This document shows positions 35,154 through 43,169 of a stretch of DNA of 64,000 nt, piece by piece. Location of the stretch: assembly GCA_963520375.1 (NCBI GenBank), contig CAUQQF010000002.1, positions 1 to 64,000 of the forward strand. The letters run 5' to 3'. Made by a program: the position numbers and the translations under genes. The notes under the pieces are model-generated. The model was not told the origin of the DNA and did not search any database. It saw only the letters and a list, made by a program, of their open reading frames with translations. This DNA is from JABCPE02 sp963520375 (GTDB lineage: Bacteria; Bacteroidota; Bacteroidia; Flavobacteriales; Weeksellaceae). Each line of letters opens with the position of its first letter. Position 1 is the stretch's first letter.

Positions 35154-35188
35154 TAATATTGGTTTTTATAAGCAAAATCAGGAAATTT
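35146..35188. repeat. 9-bp inverted repeat upstream of clpB
   Basis: AAATTTCCT (35146-35154) pairs with AGGAAATTT (35180-35188) across 25 bases. It shares sequence with the direct repeat at 35142-35153. It lies just after the uvrC stop codon, so it could act as a weak terminator for uvrC or as part of the clpB control region. Confidence 0.45.
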
Positions 35189-35200
35189 ATTCAATCTTTT

Positions 35201-36991
35201 TTAGCTGTTAAAATGCTCCCAAACTGCTTTTGCTTTGGATTTTCCTAAAATTTCTTCCAGCGTTTCCAGCGAGGCTTCTTTTATTCTTTTTACAGATTTT
35301 AATTTAGATAAAAGCTGCTGGATGGTTTTCTCGCCTACACCAGGGATTTCCTCCAATTCTGATTTTATTGTAGAATTTTTCCTTCTCGTGCGGTGATGCT
35401 TTACACCGAAACGATGCGACTCATCCCGAACCCGCTGGAGAACCTTCAAAGTCTCAGATTTTTTATCTAAATACAATGGAACTGGATCTTCGGGAAAGAA
35501 AATTTCTTCCAATCTTTTCGCTATTCCGATGATGGAAATTTTCCCATATAACCCAAGAAGTTTCAAGCTTTTCACCGCAGAACTGAGCTGACCTTTTCCG
35601 CCGTCTATCAAAATCAGCTGCGGTAGTGGTTCGCCCTCATCTAAAAGCCTGCTGTATCGGCGATAGATGACTTCTTCCATCGTAGCAAAATCATTCGGAC
35701 CTTCCACTGTTTTTACATGAAAAATCCGATAATCTGCCTTGCTGGGCTTCCCATCTTTGAAAACCACACACGCCGAAACGGGATTTGTCCCTTGAATATT
35801 AGAATTGTCAAAACCTTCTATATGCCGCGGCTCTTCGGGAAGTCTGAGGAGTTTTTTCATCTCCGCCATGATGCGGTTGGTATGTCTTTCTGGGTCTACT
35901 ATCTGCACCTGCTTGAGTTTTTCCACGCGGTATTCCATTGCGTTTTTCTCGGAAAGCTCTACGATACGCTTTTTGTCGCCCAGTTTAGGAACTATGAGTT
36001 TCACATGCGGAATTTCTATATTGAGATGAAACGGAAGAAAAATTTCCGTAGAAGTAGAATTAAATTTATTTCTAATCTCTATCAGGGCTTCTTCCAATAT
36101 TTCTTCATCGGTTTCGTCCAGCATTTTTTTGATTTCTGTGGTGTAGGACTGAATAATAGAACCGTTTTTAATTTTGAAATAATTGACATAAGCCGCCGCT
36201 TCATCACTGATAATACCGAAGACATCCACATCGTTTATATTGGAACTTACGATGGTGGTATGGGTCTGGTAATTTTCTAAAATCTGCAATTTTTCCTTGC
36301 TCTGCTGGGCGTTTTCAAATTCCAGTTTTGCGGCGTAATTGTACATTTCAGCTTCTAAATATTCCCTCGCTGCCTTGAATTCACCTTTGATAATTCCACG
36401 AATGGCGTTTAGCTTTTGGGCGTATTCTTCCTCAGATTCTAGTCCTTCGCAAGGGCCGGCACAGTTTTTAATATGGTATTCTAGACAGACTTTGTATTTC
36501 CCTTCTTCTATATTTTTGGGAGAGAGATTCAGGCTGCAAGTTCTGAGTTTATAGATGTTTTTGATAACTTCTATCAGCGTTTTCGCCTGTTTTACTTTCG
36601 CATAAGGGCCGTAGTATTCTGAGCTGTCTTTGATGACATTTCTCGTTAAAAAAATCCGAGGAAAAGGCTCTTTTTTGATACAAATCCACGGATAGGACTT
36701 GTCATCTTTCAGCAGAATATTATAAAAAGGCTGATATTCTTTTATGAGGTTGTTTTCTAGAAGAAGCGCATCGTATTCGCTATTAACCACGGTGGTTTCC
36801 AGCCTTACAATTTTAGAAACCATCATTCGGGTTTTGTAGCCAATCTGACTTTTATTAAAATAAGATAGAACCCTGTTTTTCAAGTTTTTAGCTTTCCCTA
36901 CATACAAAATCTCACCCTTTTTATCGTAATAACGATAAACACCAGGCTCTGAAGGCAATGTTTTTAGCTGAAGTTCTAATTCTGAATGCAC
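35201..36991 (-). CDS. uvrC: Excinuclease ABC subunit C
   Basis: UvrC makes both incisions in nucleotide excision repair. The N-terminal GIY-YIG nuclease domain reads SEPGVYRYYDKKGEILYVGKA at about residues 14-34. A UvrB-binding UVR-type segment lies near 200-240. The RNase H-like domain has EGFDNSNIQGTNPVSACVVF near 395 and LILIDGGKGQLSSA near 460. Tandem helix-hairpin-helix motifs (LEEIPGVGEKTIQQLL) end the protein. The length of 596 is normal. The start codon is GTG at 36991, with a TAnnTTTG element only a few bases upstream, so the mRNA may be almost leaderless. Confidence 0.96.
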   Translation of the reverse strand: MHSELELQLKTLPSEPGVYRYYDKKGEILYVGKAKNLKNRVLSYFNKSQIGYKTRMMVSKIVRLETTVVNSEYDALLLENNLIKEYQPFYNILLKDDKSYPWICIKKEPFPRIFLTRNVIKDSSEYYGPYAKVKQAKTLIEVIKNIYKLRTCSLNLSPKNIEEGKYKVCLEYHIKNCAGPCEGLESEEEYAQKLNAIRGIIKGEFKAAREYLEAEMYNYAAKLEFENAQQSKEKLQILENYQTHTTIVSSNINDVDVFGIISDEAAAYVNYFKIKNGSIIQSYTTEIKKMLDETDEEILEEALIEIRNKFNSTSTEIFLPFHLNIEIPHVKLIVPKLGDKKRIVELSEKNAMEYRVEKLKQVQIVDPERHTNRIMAEMKKLLRLPEEPRHIEGFDNSNIQGTNPVSACVVFKDGKPSKADYRIFHVKTVEGPNDFATMEEVIYRRYSRLLDEGEPLPQLILIDGGKGQLSSAVKSLKLLGLYGKISIIGIAKRLEEIFFPEDPVPLYLDKKSETLKVLQRVRDESHRFGVKHHRTRRKNSTIKSELEEIPGVGEKTIQQLLSKLKSVKRIKEASLETLEEILGKSKAKAVWEHFNS

Positions 36992-36995
36992 ATAG

Positions 36996-37003
36996 CAAAA
37001 GTA
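36996..37003 (-). promoter_or_regulatory. TAnnTTTG promoter element for uvrC
   Basis: TACTTTTG on the minus strand lies only four bases before the GTG start. If used, transcription starts at or next to the start codon. Confidence 0.4.
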
Positions 37004-37072
37004 AAGAATAATTTTCTAAACAAGCAAAAAACCAAACATTATGATATTTTATCTGATTTTTCTTTTTGATTT

Positions 37073-37771
37073 TTATCTCAGAAAAGCCATTAAATTAATC
37101 ATTGAATGAAAAAGCAATCCCCAGATAAAACCTAATTTCAGTCTCTGCACAGAACAAATATACCCTGAAATCATTTGCGGAAGAGCATACACAGGATAGA
37201 GCAGCGCCAGTTCCAAATGCAGGTTTTCTATGTTAGCAATATGCAACAACCCAAAAAGAACAACAGACACCATTGTGACCATTTTCTGTCTTCTTCCTAT
37301 GGCTGTTTCTATTTCAGGTTTTCGTTTCAGTAAATTAAAAACAAGAAAAGACAGCAATCCTGACACTACCAAAGACACCAGCAATAGCCAATCTATTTTG
37401 ATAATATAATAAGTTTTATTCAATACCAAGAACGAAAAAACAAAAGTAAATATCGCGATATTTCTGCGCTTAGGGACTAAAATCAACCTAAAAATAAGCT
37501 CTTCTACCAAAGGCCCTAAAATCACAACCATGAAAATACTATAATACCCTTTTATTTTCTTTTGGCTTTCTAACATTAATTTAAAAACGGAAGCAAAACC
37601 CATTTTCTTTATTAAAAATTCATCCACCAAAAACATTAGCAATAAAACGCAAATCTGCAATACAAAATACAATAATATGCCCTTTGCAAAATATTTTATT
37701 TTTTGGATTAAAGGATATTGGTGTCTATAATCTATCTCCGATAATGAGTAAAACTTAAGCAGGTCTTTCAT
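37073..37771 (-). CDS. CPBP-family intramembrane metalloprotease
   Basis: This membrane protein has about six to seven helices and carries the three motifs of the CPBP (CAAX protease and bacteriocin-processing) family. They are GPLVEELIFR (the EExxxR motif, near residue 85), LFGLLHIANI (the FxxxH motif, near 175) and LLFHSMINL (the HxxxN motif, near 220). It probably cleaves a membrane substrate that cannot be named from sequence. No bacteriocin genes are nearby. It is a single-gene unit that diverges from pncB. Confidence 0.88.
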   Translation of the reverse strand: MKDLLKFYSLSEIDYRHQYPLIQKIKYFAKGILLYFVLQICVLLLMFLVDEFLIKKMGFASVFKLMLESQKKIKGYYSIFMVVILGPLVEELIFRLILVPKRRNIAIFTFVFSFLVLNKTYYIIKIDWLLLVSLVVSGLLSFLVFNLLKRKPEIETAIGRRQKMVTMVSVVLFGLLHIANIENLHLELALLYPVYALPQMISGYICSVQRLKLGFIWGLLFHSMINLMAFLR

Positions 37772-37874
37772 ATTTCATTCAAATTGTGGCGAATTTAATT
37801 ATTTGTCTATTCAAACACAATTTTAATAATAGAATTTCGTATTTTTATGGCTTTAATTTTAATAAAATTTAAAA

Positions 37875-39047
37875 ATGAGCGTAGTTTTTAACTCTATATT
37901 AGACAATGATTTTTACAAATTCACCATGCAATGCGCTGTGGTAAAGCTCTTTCCAGATGCGAGAGTGAAATATGAGTTCATCAACCGAGGGAAACATTCC
38001 TTCCCAGAAGGTTTCGATGATGCCCTCAGAAAAGCCATCAACGAAATGGCAAAACTCCAGCTTACCAAAGCAGAAAAAGAATTTTTAAAGAAAAACTGTC
38101 CATACCTCAATCTGCCTTATTTAGACTTTTTAGAAGGATACCACTATGACCCTTCCGAAGTGAAAATCAATCAGATAGGAAACGATTTAGAAGTTACTGT
38201 AGAAGGACTCTGGTACAGAACCATACTTTGGGAAGTGCCACTGCTATCGCTCATCAGCGAACTTCATTATAAAATGAACGGTCTGGAACGCCAAAGTGAT
38301 GATGAAATTACCCAAAAAACCTTAGAAAAAGCTAAAAACCTCATAGAACTAAAAGTAAATTTCGCGGAGTTCGGGACACGAAGAAGACACTCCTACAAGG
38401 TTCATGATGTAGTGATGAAAGCCCTTACCCAAGATTCCAACAGCTATTTCATCGGTTCTTCCAATGTTCATTTTGCGATGAAATACGGCGTGAAACCTAT
38501 CGGAACGCACGCCCATGAGTGGTTCATGTTCCATGGCGCGCAGTATGGCTTTAAGATGGCAAATGCACTTTCTCTGGAGCATTGGGTGGATGTTTACCGC
38601 GGCGATTTGGGAGTTGCCCTCTCGGACACTTATACTACTGATGTGTTTTTCAAGCAGTTTGATAAGAAATTCGCTAAACTTTTCGATGGCGTAAGACACG
38701 ACAGTGGAGACCCGATAGCTTTCGCTGAGAAAACCATCAAACACTACGAAAAACACGGCATCAATCCTTTGTTTAAATACATTATTTTCTCGGATAACCT
38801 GAATTTGGAGAAAATCTCCGAAATTACGCAAGCATGCCGAGGAAAAGTGGGACTTTCCTTTGGAATTGGAACAAATCTGACCAATGATGTAGGACTCACG
38901 CCGATGAACATCGTAATGAAACTCACGGGAGTTTTGGGTGCAAATGATGAATGGATACCAACTGTGAAATTCTCCGATGAAAAAGGAAAACAAACAGGCG
39001 ACCCAAAAATGATAGAACTCGTCAAAGAGTCTCTAAGAATAAAATAA
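37875..39047 (+). CDS. pncB: Nicotinate phosphoribosyltransferase
   Basis: PncB converts nicotinate and PRPP to nicotinate mononucleotide in NAD salvage, with ATP hydrolysis. It opens with LDNDFYKFTMQCAVVKLFP, and the segment FGTRRRHSYK near residue 170 carries substrate-binding Arg residues. GVKPIGTHAHEWFMFHGA near 214 contains the phosphorylated His region, and GVRHDSGDP near 276 and ready-to-align FGIGTNLTND near 335 bind PRPP and ribose phosphate. The length of 390 is standard for the bacterial form. It is a single-gene unit followed by a clear terminator. Confidence 0.95.
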   Translation: MSVVFNSILDNDFYKFTMQCAVVKLFPDARVKYEFINRGKHSFPEGFDDALRKAINEMAKLQLTKAEKEFLKKNCPYLNLPYLDFLEGYHYDPSEVKINQIGNDLEVTVEGLWYRTILWEVPLLSLISELHYKMNGLERQSDDEITQKTLEKAKNLIELKVNFAEFGTRRRHSYKVHDVVMKALTQDSNSYFIGSSNVHFAMKYGVKPIGTHAHEWFMFHGAQYGFKMANALSLEHWVDVYRGDLGVALSDTYTTDVFFKQFDKKFAKLFDGVRHDSGDPIAFAEKTIKHYEKHGINPLFKYIIFSDNLNLEKISEITQACRGKVGLSFGIGTNLTNDVGLTPMNIVMKLTGVLGANDEWIPTVKFSDEKGKQTGDPKMIELVKESLRIK

Positions 39048-39068
39048 ACCACATAAAAAATGTGGTTT
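39046..39068 (+). terminator. Terminator after pncB
   Basis: An 8-bp stem (AAACCACA with TGTGGTTT) and a 7-base loop are followed by a T-rich tail. Confidence 0.8.
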
Positions 39069-39089
39069 TATTTTTTTTCAAATAGATGT

Positions 39090-39118
39090 GTAACAAATCC
39101 TAAATTTTAATACTAATT
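39090..39118 (+). promoter_or_regulatory. Candidate ECF-type promoter upstream of the sigma factor gene
   Basis: The region starts GTAACAA and continues with CTAA and AATACTAATT, ending 17 bases before the sigma-factor ATG. It lacks TAnnTTTG. A near-identical sequence lies at 40496-40525. GTAAC-type -35 boxes are typical of ECF promoters, so autoregulation is likely but inferred. Confidence 0.55.
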
Positions 39119-39135
39119 AACTAAAAAATAAATCA

Positions 39136-39645
39136 ATGTCTTCATTAGAGCTGGAATTTTTGGGGAGAGTAGAAAAGCATAAAGGCGTGCTTTTCAAAAT
39201 TTCCAAGATGTATATGGACGAGCCTGAAGACCAGAATGATTTGTTTCAGGAAATCACCTATCAGCTGTGGAAAGCCTATCCGAGTTTTGAGGAAAAAAGC
39301 AAATTTTCTACTTGGATGTATCGTGTAGCCCTTAATACTGCGATAGTTTTTCTGAAATCTGAAAAGAAAAGAGGATTCATCTCTCGGGAAGAGGAAATTC
39401 AGAATTTTGACATCAAAAATGAAGAAACCGCCGAAGAAGAGTATAAAATAAAAATAATGTATGATGCCATCCACCTGCTGAGCCCGATAGACAAAGCGCT
39501 GATATTCTATTATTTAGAGGATTATTCTGGGAAGGAAATGGCGGAACAGCTGGGAATAACGGAAGGAAACTGCCGTGTAAAACTAAACCGCGCCAAACAA
39601 AAACTGAGTGACCTAGTAAACGAATTGATAAACAAAGAATCATAA
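39136..39645 (+). CDS. ECF-type RNA polymerase sigma factor
   Basis: This small sigma-70 family protein of 169 residues has only regions 2 and 4. Region 2 contains DLFQEITYQLWKAYPSFEEK and KFSTWMYRVALNTA (about residues 33-75). A linker rich in Glu follows. Region 4 has LSPIDKALIFYYLEDYSGKE and the helix-turn-helix EQLGITEGNCRVKLNRAKQKL at about 138-160. It directs RNA polymerase to a specific promoter set. The next gene, 20 bases downstream, encodes a membrane protein and is the natural candidate for its regulator. Confidence 0.93.
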   Translation: MSSLELEFLGRVEKHKGVLFKISKMYMDEPEDQNDLFQEITYQLWKAYPSFEEKSKFSTWMYRVALNTAIVFLKSEKKRGFISREEEIQNFDIKNEETAEEEYKIKIMYDAIHLLSPIDKALIFYYLEDYSGKEMAEQLGITEGNCRVKLNRAKQKLSDLVNELINKES

Positions 39646-39665
39646 AAATTTAATAAAAAAATCTG

Positions 39666-40451
39666 ATGGATTTAGAAAACTTAAAACAAGTGTGGGATAA
39701 GGAAAAAATAGAATCCGTTCCCGAAATTTCCTTGGAAAAACAAAAAGAAATTCATACGCCTCTGGAAATAATTCGGATGAATATGCGGACAGAATTTTGG
39801 ATAAGTATTGTTTCTTTTCCTTTGTGGGCTGCACTGCTTCTTCTGACAGGAAAGGATACTATGCAGATATATCTACTTATTATGCTGATATTTATAGCAC
39901 TTATAATCATGGGATATTATTATCTGAAATTCTATACTTTTTATAAAAAACTGAATACCAAAAGTCTTAATACCTATCATAATATTTTGGATTTAAGGTA
40001 TGAATTGGTTTTAAATTCAGAGCTTTATAAATCTTTTTATACCGCTTTCATTCCCATTATGTTAGGTTTGTTTTCTATTTTATTTTTGGATAGCAAGAAT
40101 TTTGACCTCACTTTTTTTACCATACTATCTTTATCATTCTGCGTGGGTATATATTCTACAGGAAAATACTGGCTGTATGAGAATTATGGAAAATACATCC
40201 AGAAAATTTCTAAAATCGTAGCCGAAATCACAGGCGAAGAAGATGGTTTTGAATATGATAGAAGTTTCCTGAAAATCCAAAAAGAATCCGTTTTCTTACA
40301 AAAGATGAGAAATTTCTGCAATGAAAAATTCGGAAAATATGGTCAAACAGCCTATATTATATTTCTTCTAATTTTAGTATTTTTAATCTCGTTTTTAGTA
40401 GGAATTTGTGTTGTGATTTTACACATTATATTAACAAATTACATCCACTAA
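39666..40451 (+). CDS. Membrane protein paired with the ECF sigma factor, possible anti-sigma factor
   Basis: I recognise no named family. The first 45 residues are soluble and charged (MDLENLKQVWDKEKIESVPE), with the look of a cytoplasmic peptide that could bind a sigma factor. Two membrane helices follow at about 45-85 (FWISIVSFPLWAALLLL and YLLIMLIFIALIIMGYYYL). A second pair lies at about 125-165, then a soluble charged stretch and a last helix at 230-255. The pairing with an ECF sigma gene 20 bases upstream and the topology suggest an anti-sigma role. There is no zinc-binding HxxxCxxC motif, so it would not be of the ZAS type. Confidence 0.75.
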   Translation: MDLENLKQVWDKEKIESVPEISLEKQKEIHTPLEIIRMNMRTEFWISIVSFPLWAALLLLTGKDTMQIYLLIMLIFIALIIMGYYYLKFYTFYKKLNTKSLNTYHNILDLRYELVLNSELYKSFYTAFIPIMLGLFSILFLDSKNFDLTFFTILSLSFCVGIYSTGKYWLYENYGKYIQKISKIVAEITGEEDGFEYDRSFLKIQKESVFLQKMRNFCNEKFGKYGQTAYIIFLLILVFLISFLVGICVVILHIILTNYIH

Positions 40452-40495
40452 ATGAGTGCATTAAATAATTAGAATAAAAAAATATAATCTTTTTT

Positions 40496-40525
40496 GTAAC
40501 AATTTCTAATTAAAATACACTAATT
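40496..40525 (+). promoter_or_regulatory. Second copy of the ECF-type promoter-like sequence
   Basis: It starts GTAACAA and shares CTAA and ACTAATT in the same order and nearly the same spacing as the copy at 39090-39118. It points rightward, with only about 30-60 bases before the hairpin at 40557-40587 and no reading frame after it. If active it would give a short RNA antisense to the end of the symporter gene. Confidence 0.4.
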
Positions 40526-40556
40526 GTAAAAATTCATTCATATATTATAACCTGTC

Positions 40557-40590
40557 AAAGTCTCTAAACCATAGTTTTAGGGATTTTGTT
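40557..40590 (+). terminator. Terminator hairpin at the convergence of the sigma operon and the symporter gene
   Basis: A 12-bp stem (40557-40568 with 40576-40587, including G-T pairs) and a 7-base loop are followed by GTTTTTT on the plus strand. The symporter stop codon lies inside it. The minus-strand side has only a weak T run. Confidence 0.65.
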
Positions 40591-42040
40591 TTTTCTCCCA
40601 AAAATCAGCATTCTTGATATTTAGCTCCTTAACATCAAAAGTTGGTTTTTCTATTCCATTTTTCTTTTGTGTTTTATAGTCTTTCCATACTTTCAGTGCG
40701 GTATTTCCCAGCAGTAAAATCGCTATAATGTTCACCCACGCCATCAACCCAGACCCTACATCTGCTATTATCCACGCCATTTTAGCCTCTCGCACACTTC
40801 CCATATACACTCCTATGAGAAAAACGATTCTTAAAACAAAAATAGCCAAATGGTGATATTTAGAGCAGACAATAAAGGTAAGATTGGTCTCTGCATAGTA
40901 GTAATAAGCCATTATAGTAGTAAAAGCGAAGAAAAAGAGTGCTATCGCTACGAACTCATTCCCAAACGAAGGAAAATGAGAAGAAATCGCAGACTGAGTA
41001 AAACCTGTATAATCCAAGCCCTTTACATGTTCTACCACCATCATTTTAGTTTGCTCATCAATTACATTATACTGATTTGTAAACAAAATCATAAATGCCG
41101 TAGTAGTACAAACAAAAAGAGTATCTATATACACAGAAAACGCCTGTACCAGTCCCTGCTCTGCCGGATGGATAACCTCTGATGCCGCCGCTGCATGAGG
41201 CCCTGTTCCCTGCCCTGCTTCATTGGAATAAATTCCTCTTTTCACTCCCCAAGCAATGGCACTTCCTAAAACACCCCCAAAAATAGCATCCTGCCCAAAA
41301 GCCGAAGAAATAATTGTAGAAAATACTTCTGGAATTCTATGAAAATTAAGAATAATGATAATCAGCCCCACCAAAATATAAGCTCCCGCCATCAAGGGAA
41401 CTATCGTTTCTGAAGCATGCCCCAGTCTTTTGACTCCTCCAAATATTATCACCACTAAAAGCCCTACAACTACTACCCCAAAAATATTCATAGGAATAAA
41501 ATAATCTGTCTGAGTAACTATCCCAAAGGCATTATTCATAGACTGTGCTATACTATTACTCTGAACCCCTGGCAAAAGAAACCCACAGCATACCACCGCA
41601 ATCACAGCAAAAAGAACAGCATACCACTTTATCCCTAGCCCTTTTTCTATGTAATAGGCGGGCCCTCCACGGTATTCGCCGTCTATTTCTCTTTTATAAA
41701 CCTGCCCCAATGTAGACTCTACAAATGCCGATGCGGAACCCAAAATCGCAATCAGCCACATCCAAAATATAGACCCAGGCCCTCCCATGGCAATCGCTGT
41801 GGCAACTCCCACAATATTACCCGTTCCTACACGCCCTGAAATAGCCAAAGAAAACGCCTGAAAAGAAGACAATCCCTTCTCTGATTCTTTCTCCTGAAAA
41901 AGTAACCTCAGCATTTCCCTTACTTGGGTAAACTGAGGAAAACCGAGTCTAATAGAGAAGTAAATTCCCGTGAAAACACATAATACGATAAAGACATCGG
42001 ACCAAATAAGCCCAGCTATCTTTTCTACCAATTGTTCCAT
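40577..42040 (-). CDS. Alanine/glycine:cation symporter (AGCS family)
   Basis: This sodium-coupled amino acid importer has about eleven membrane helices. Family motifs include FSIRLGFPQFTQVREMLRLLF near residue 25-45, FQAFSLAISGRVGTGNIVGVA near 60-80, GGPGSIFWMWLIA, and the strongly diagnostic GVKRGIYSNEAGQGTGPHAAAA near 265-286. The length of 487 is standard. It resembles AlsT/DagA-type proteins that take up alanine or glutamine, and the substrate is not certain. A large inverted repeat lies between it and the upstream lipoprotein gene. Confidence 0.94.
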   Translation of the reverse strand: MEQLVEKIAGLIWSDVFIVLCVFTGIYFSIRLGFPQFTQVREMLRLLFQEKESEKGLSSFQAFSLAISGRVGTGNIVGVATAIAMGGPGSIFWMWLIAILGSASAFVESTLGQVYKREIDGEYRGGPAYYIEKGLGIKWYAVLFAVIAVVCCGFLLPGVQSNSIAQSMNNAFGIVTQTDYFIPMNIFGVVVVGLLVVIIFGGVKRLGHASETIVPLMAGAYILVGLIIIILNFHRIPEVFSTIISSAFGQDAIFGGVLGSAIAWGVKRGIYSNEAGQGTGPHAAAASEVIHPAEQGLVQAFSVYIDTLFVCTTTAFMILFTNQYNVIDEQTKMMVVEHVKGLDYTGFTQSAISSHFPSFGNEFVAIALFFFAFTTIMAYYYYAETNLTFIVCSKYHHLAIFVLRIVFLIGVYMGSVREAKMAWIIADVGSGLMAWVNIIAILLLGNTALKVWKDYKTQKKNGIEKPTFDVKELNIKNADFWEKKQNP

Positions 42041-42071
42041 AGTTGTATTAATTTTATCTTGCTAATATCGT

Positions 42072-42122
42072 AATAATTTCGTTAAAAAACCAATAAAAAC
42101 ATGATTTTTTAACGAAATTATT
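42072..42122. repeat. 18-bp perfect inverted repeat between the lipoprotein and AGCS genes
   Basis: AATAATTTCGTTAAAAAA (42072-42089) pairs perfectly with 42105-42122 across a 15-base loop. It sits 31 bases before the AGCS ATG and 31 bases after the lipoprotein stop. It could terminate the lipoprotein transcript or be an operator or RNA structure controlling the symporter. It lacks the usual GC-rich stem followed by T run. Confidence 0.7.
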
Positions 42123-42153
42123 GAAATTTACACAACTATTCTCAAACAATATT

Positions 42154-43149
42154 CTATTTTCCTCCTTGGTAAAGAACTTTATTTAATCTGATGATAAAAT
42201 CTACATTTCTGACCCCTGGCGAAACATCCGCATAGTTCACTTCATAAATCTGATTATTCTTCACCGCGTTGATATCCTTCAAGATAGGGTGATTTTTGAT
42301 GAAATTCGCTTTTTCTTCTGGTGTCATGTTTCTAGACTGTGTATCCGTGATGAAAATCACATCTGGATTTCTATGCACCACACTTTCAAAAGACACGAAT
42401 TCATAAGGAGTTCCTGCATCTTCATAAATATTGATACCTCCTGCCTGACGAACCAAATCCGCTGCTAAAGAAGAGAAAACCCAAATCCCATTGTTAATAG
42501 AAGAAAGTATCATCACTTTTTTCTTTTCGTTTTCAGGTTTAACTACGAATGTTTTTTTAGCCTCAGCAAGTTTGGATTTCATTCCCTCTACCACTTCCTT
42601 CGCTTTGTCATTTACATTAAAGATTTTTCCCAGCATATAGAAATCTTCATACACAGTTTCTATCGTAGCATTTGGAGTCTGGATGGTTTTTGGTGTAAAT
42701 GGCGCTATTCCCTGAGCCAAAAGCTCCTCTGGCGAACCTGTGGATTCTGAGCTAAGGTCTCCATCACTTGAAACAAAATCCGGCTCTCTAAGCAGGAAAG
42801 CCTCTTTGGTCATTTTAAAACTATGTCCTATGAATTTATATTCATCCGAAACTTTCTCATATTCCTTTTCAAATTGCTTGGAAACAGGTCCTTCCGTAGT
42901 TCCCACCACTATTCTATCTCCAAGACCTAATGCCAATAGCATCTCCGTCATATGTGGCGTAAAAAGAGCCGCACGCTGTGGCGGTGTAGTGATGGTTACT
43001 TTTAAATCCCTAGTCCCATCATGATAGGTGTATTCTACTTTTTCCATTTTAGGAGTGTTAGCCTGCGCCTTATTATCTACTGATTCTTTCTTCCCTGAGC
43101 AAGACAAAACGAGTGCTCCTAGTGCAACTGAACAAAATATTTTATGCAT
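42154..43149 (-). CDS. Substrate-binding lipoprotein of a metal-chelate-type ABC transporter
   Basis: This resembles the BtuF/FhuD-type periplasmic binding proteins (helical backbone class) that bind siderophores, haem or cobalamin. The N-terminus MHKIFCSVALGALVLSCS is a lipoprotein signal with Cys17 as the lipidation site. The mature protein has VVGTTEGPVSKQFEKEYEKV, then EPDFVSSDG and EDAGTPYEFVSFESVVHRNPDVIFITD, the usual arrangement of the two lobes. No permease or ATPase gene is adjacent. The only partner is the methyltransferase gene 20 bases upstream, so the ligand is unclear. A metallophore or modified metal complex is possible. Confidence 0.85.
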   Translation of the reverse strand: MHKIFCSVALGALVLSCSGKKESVDNKAQANTPKMEKVEYTYHDGTRDLKVTITTPPQRAALFTPHMTEMLLALGLGDRIVVGTTEGPVSKQFEKEYEKVSDEYKFIGHSFKMTKEAFLLREPDFVSSDGDLSSESTGSPEELLAQGIAPFTPKTIQTPNATIETVYEDFYMLGKIFNVNDKAKEVVEGMKSKLAEAKKTFVVKPENEKKKVMILSSINNGIWVFSSLAADLVRQAGGINIYEDAGTPYEFVSFESVVHRNPDVIFITDTQSRNMTPEEKANFIKNHPILKDINAVKNNQIYEVNYADVSPGVRNVDFIIRLNKVLYQGGK

Positions 43150-43169
43150 AATTTAAATTTAATTTATCA

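Noticed and set aside
35035..35200. CRISPR-like repeats upstream of clpB
   Set aside because: Only two 12-bp copies exist, with no regular spacers and no cas genes nearby.
37791..37823. 8-bp inverted repeat (AAATTGTG and CACAATTT) between the CPBP protease and pncB
   Set aside because: In DNA this AT-rich an 8-bp match over a 17-base gap is easily expected by chance, and no promoter element supports it.
38349..38993. Minus-strand frame of 214 codons inside pncB
   Set aside because: It is fully antisense to nicotinate phosphoribosyltransferase, with no start signal and no known motif.
39046..39135. Riboswitch in the leader of the ECF sigma gene
   Set aside because: The only strong structure is the pncB terminator. 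The remaining leader is too short and unstructured for a riboswitch.
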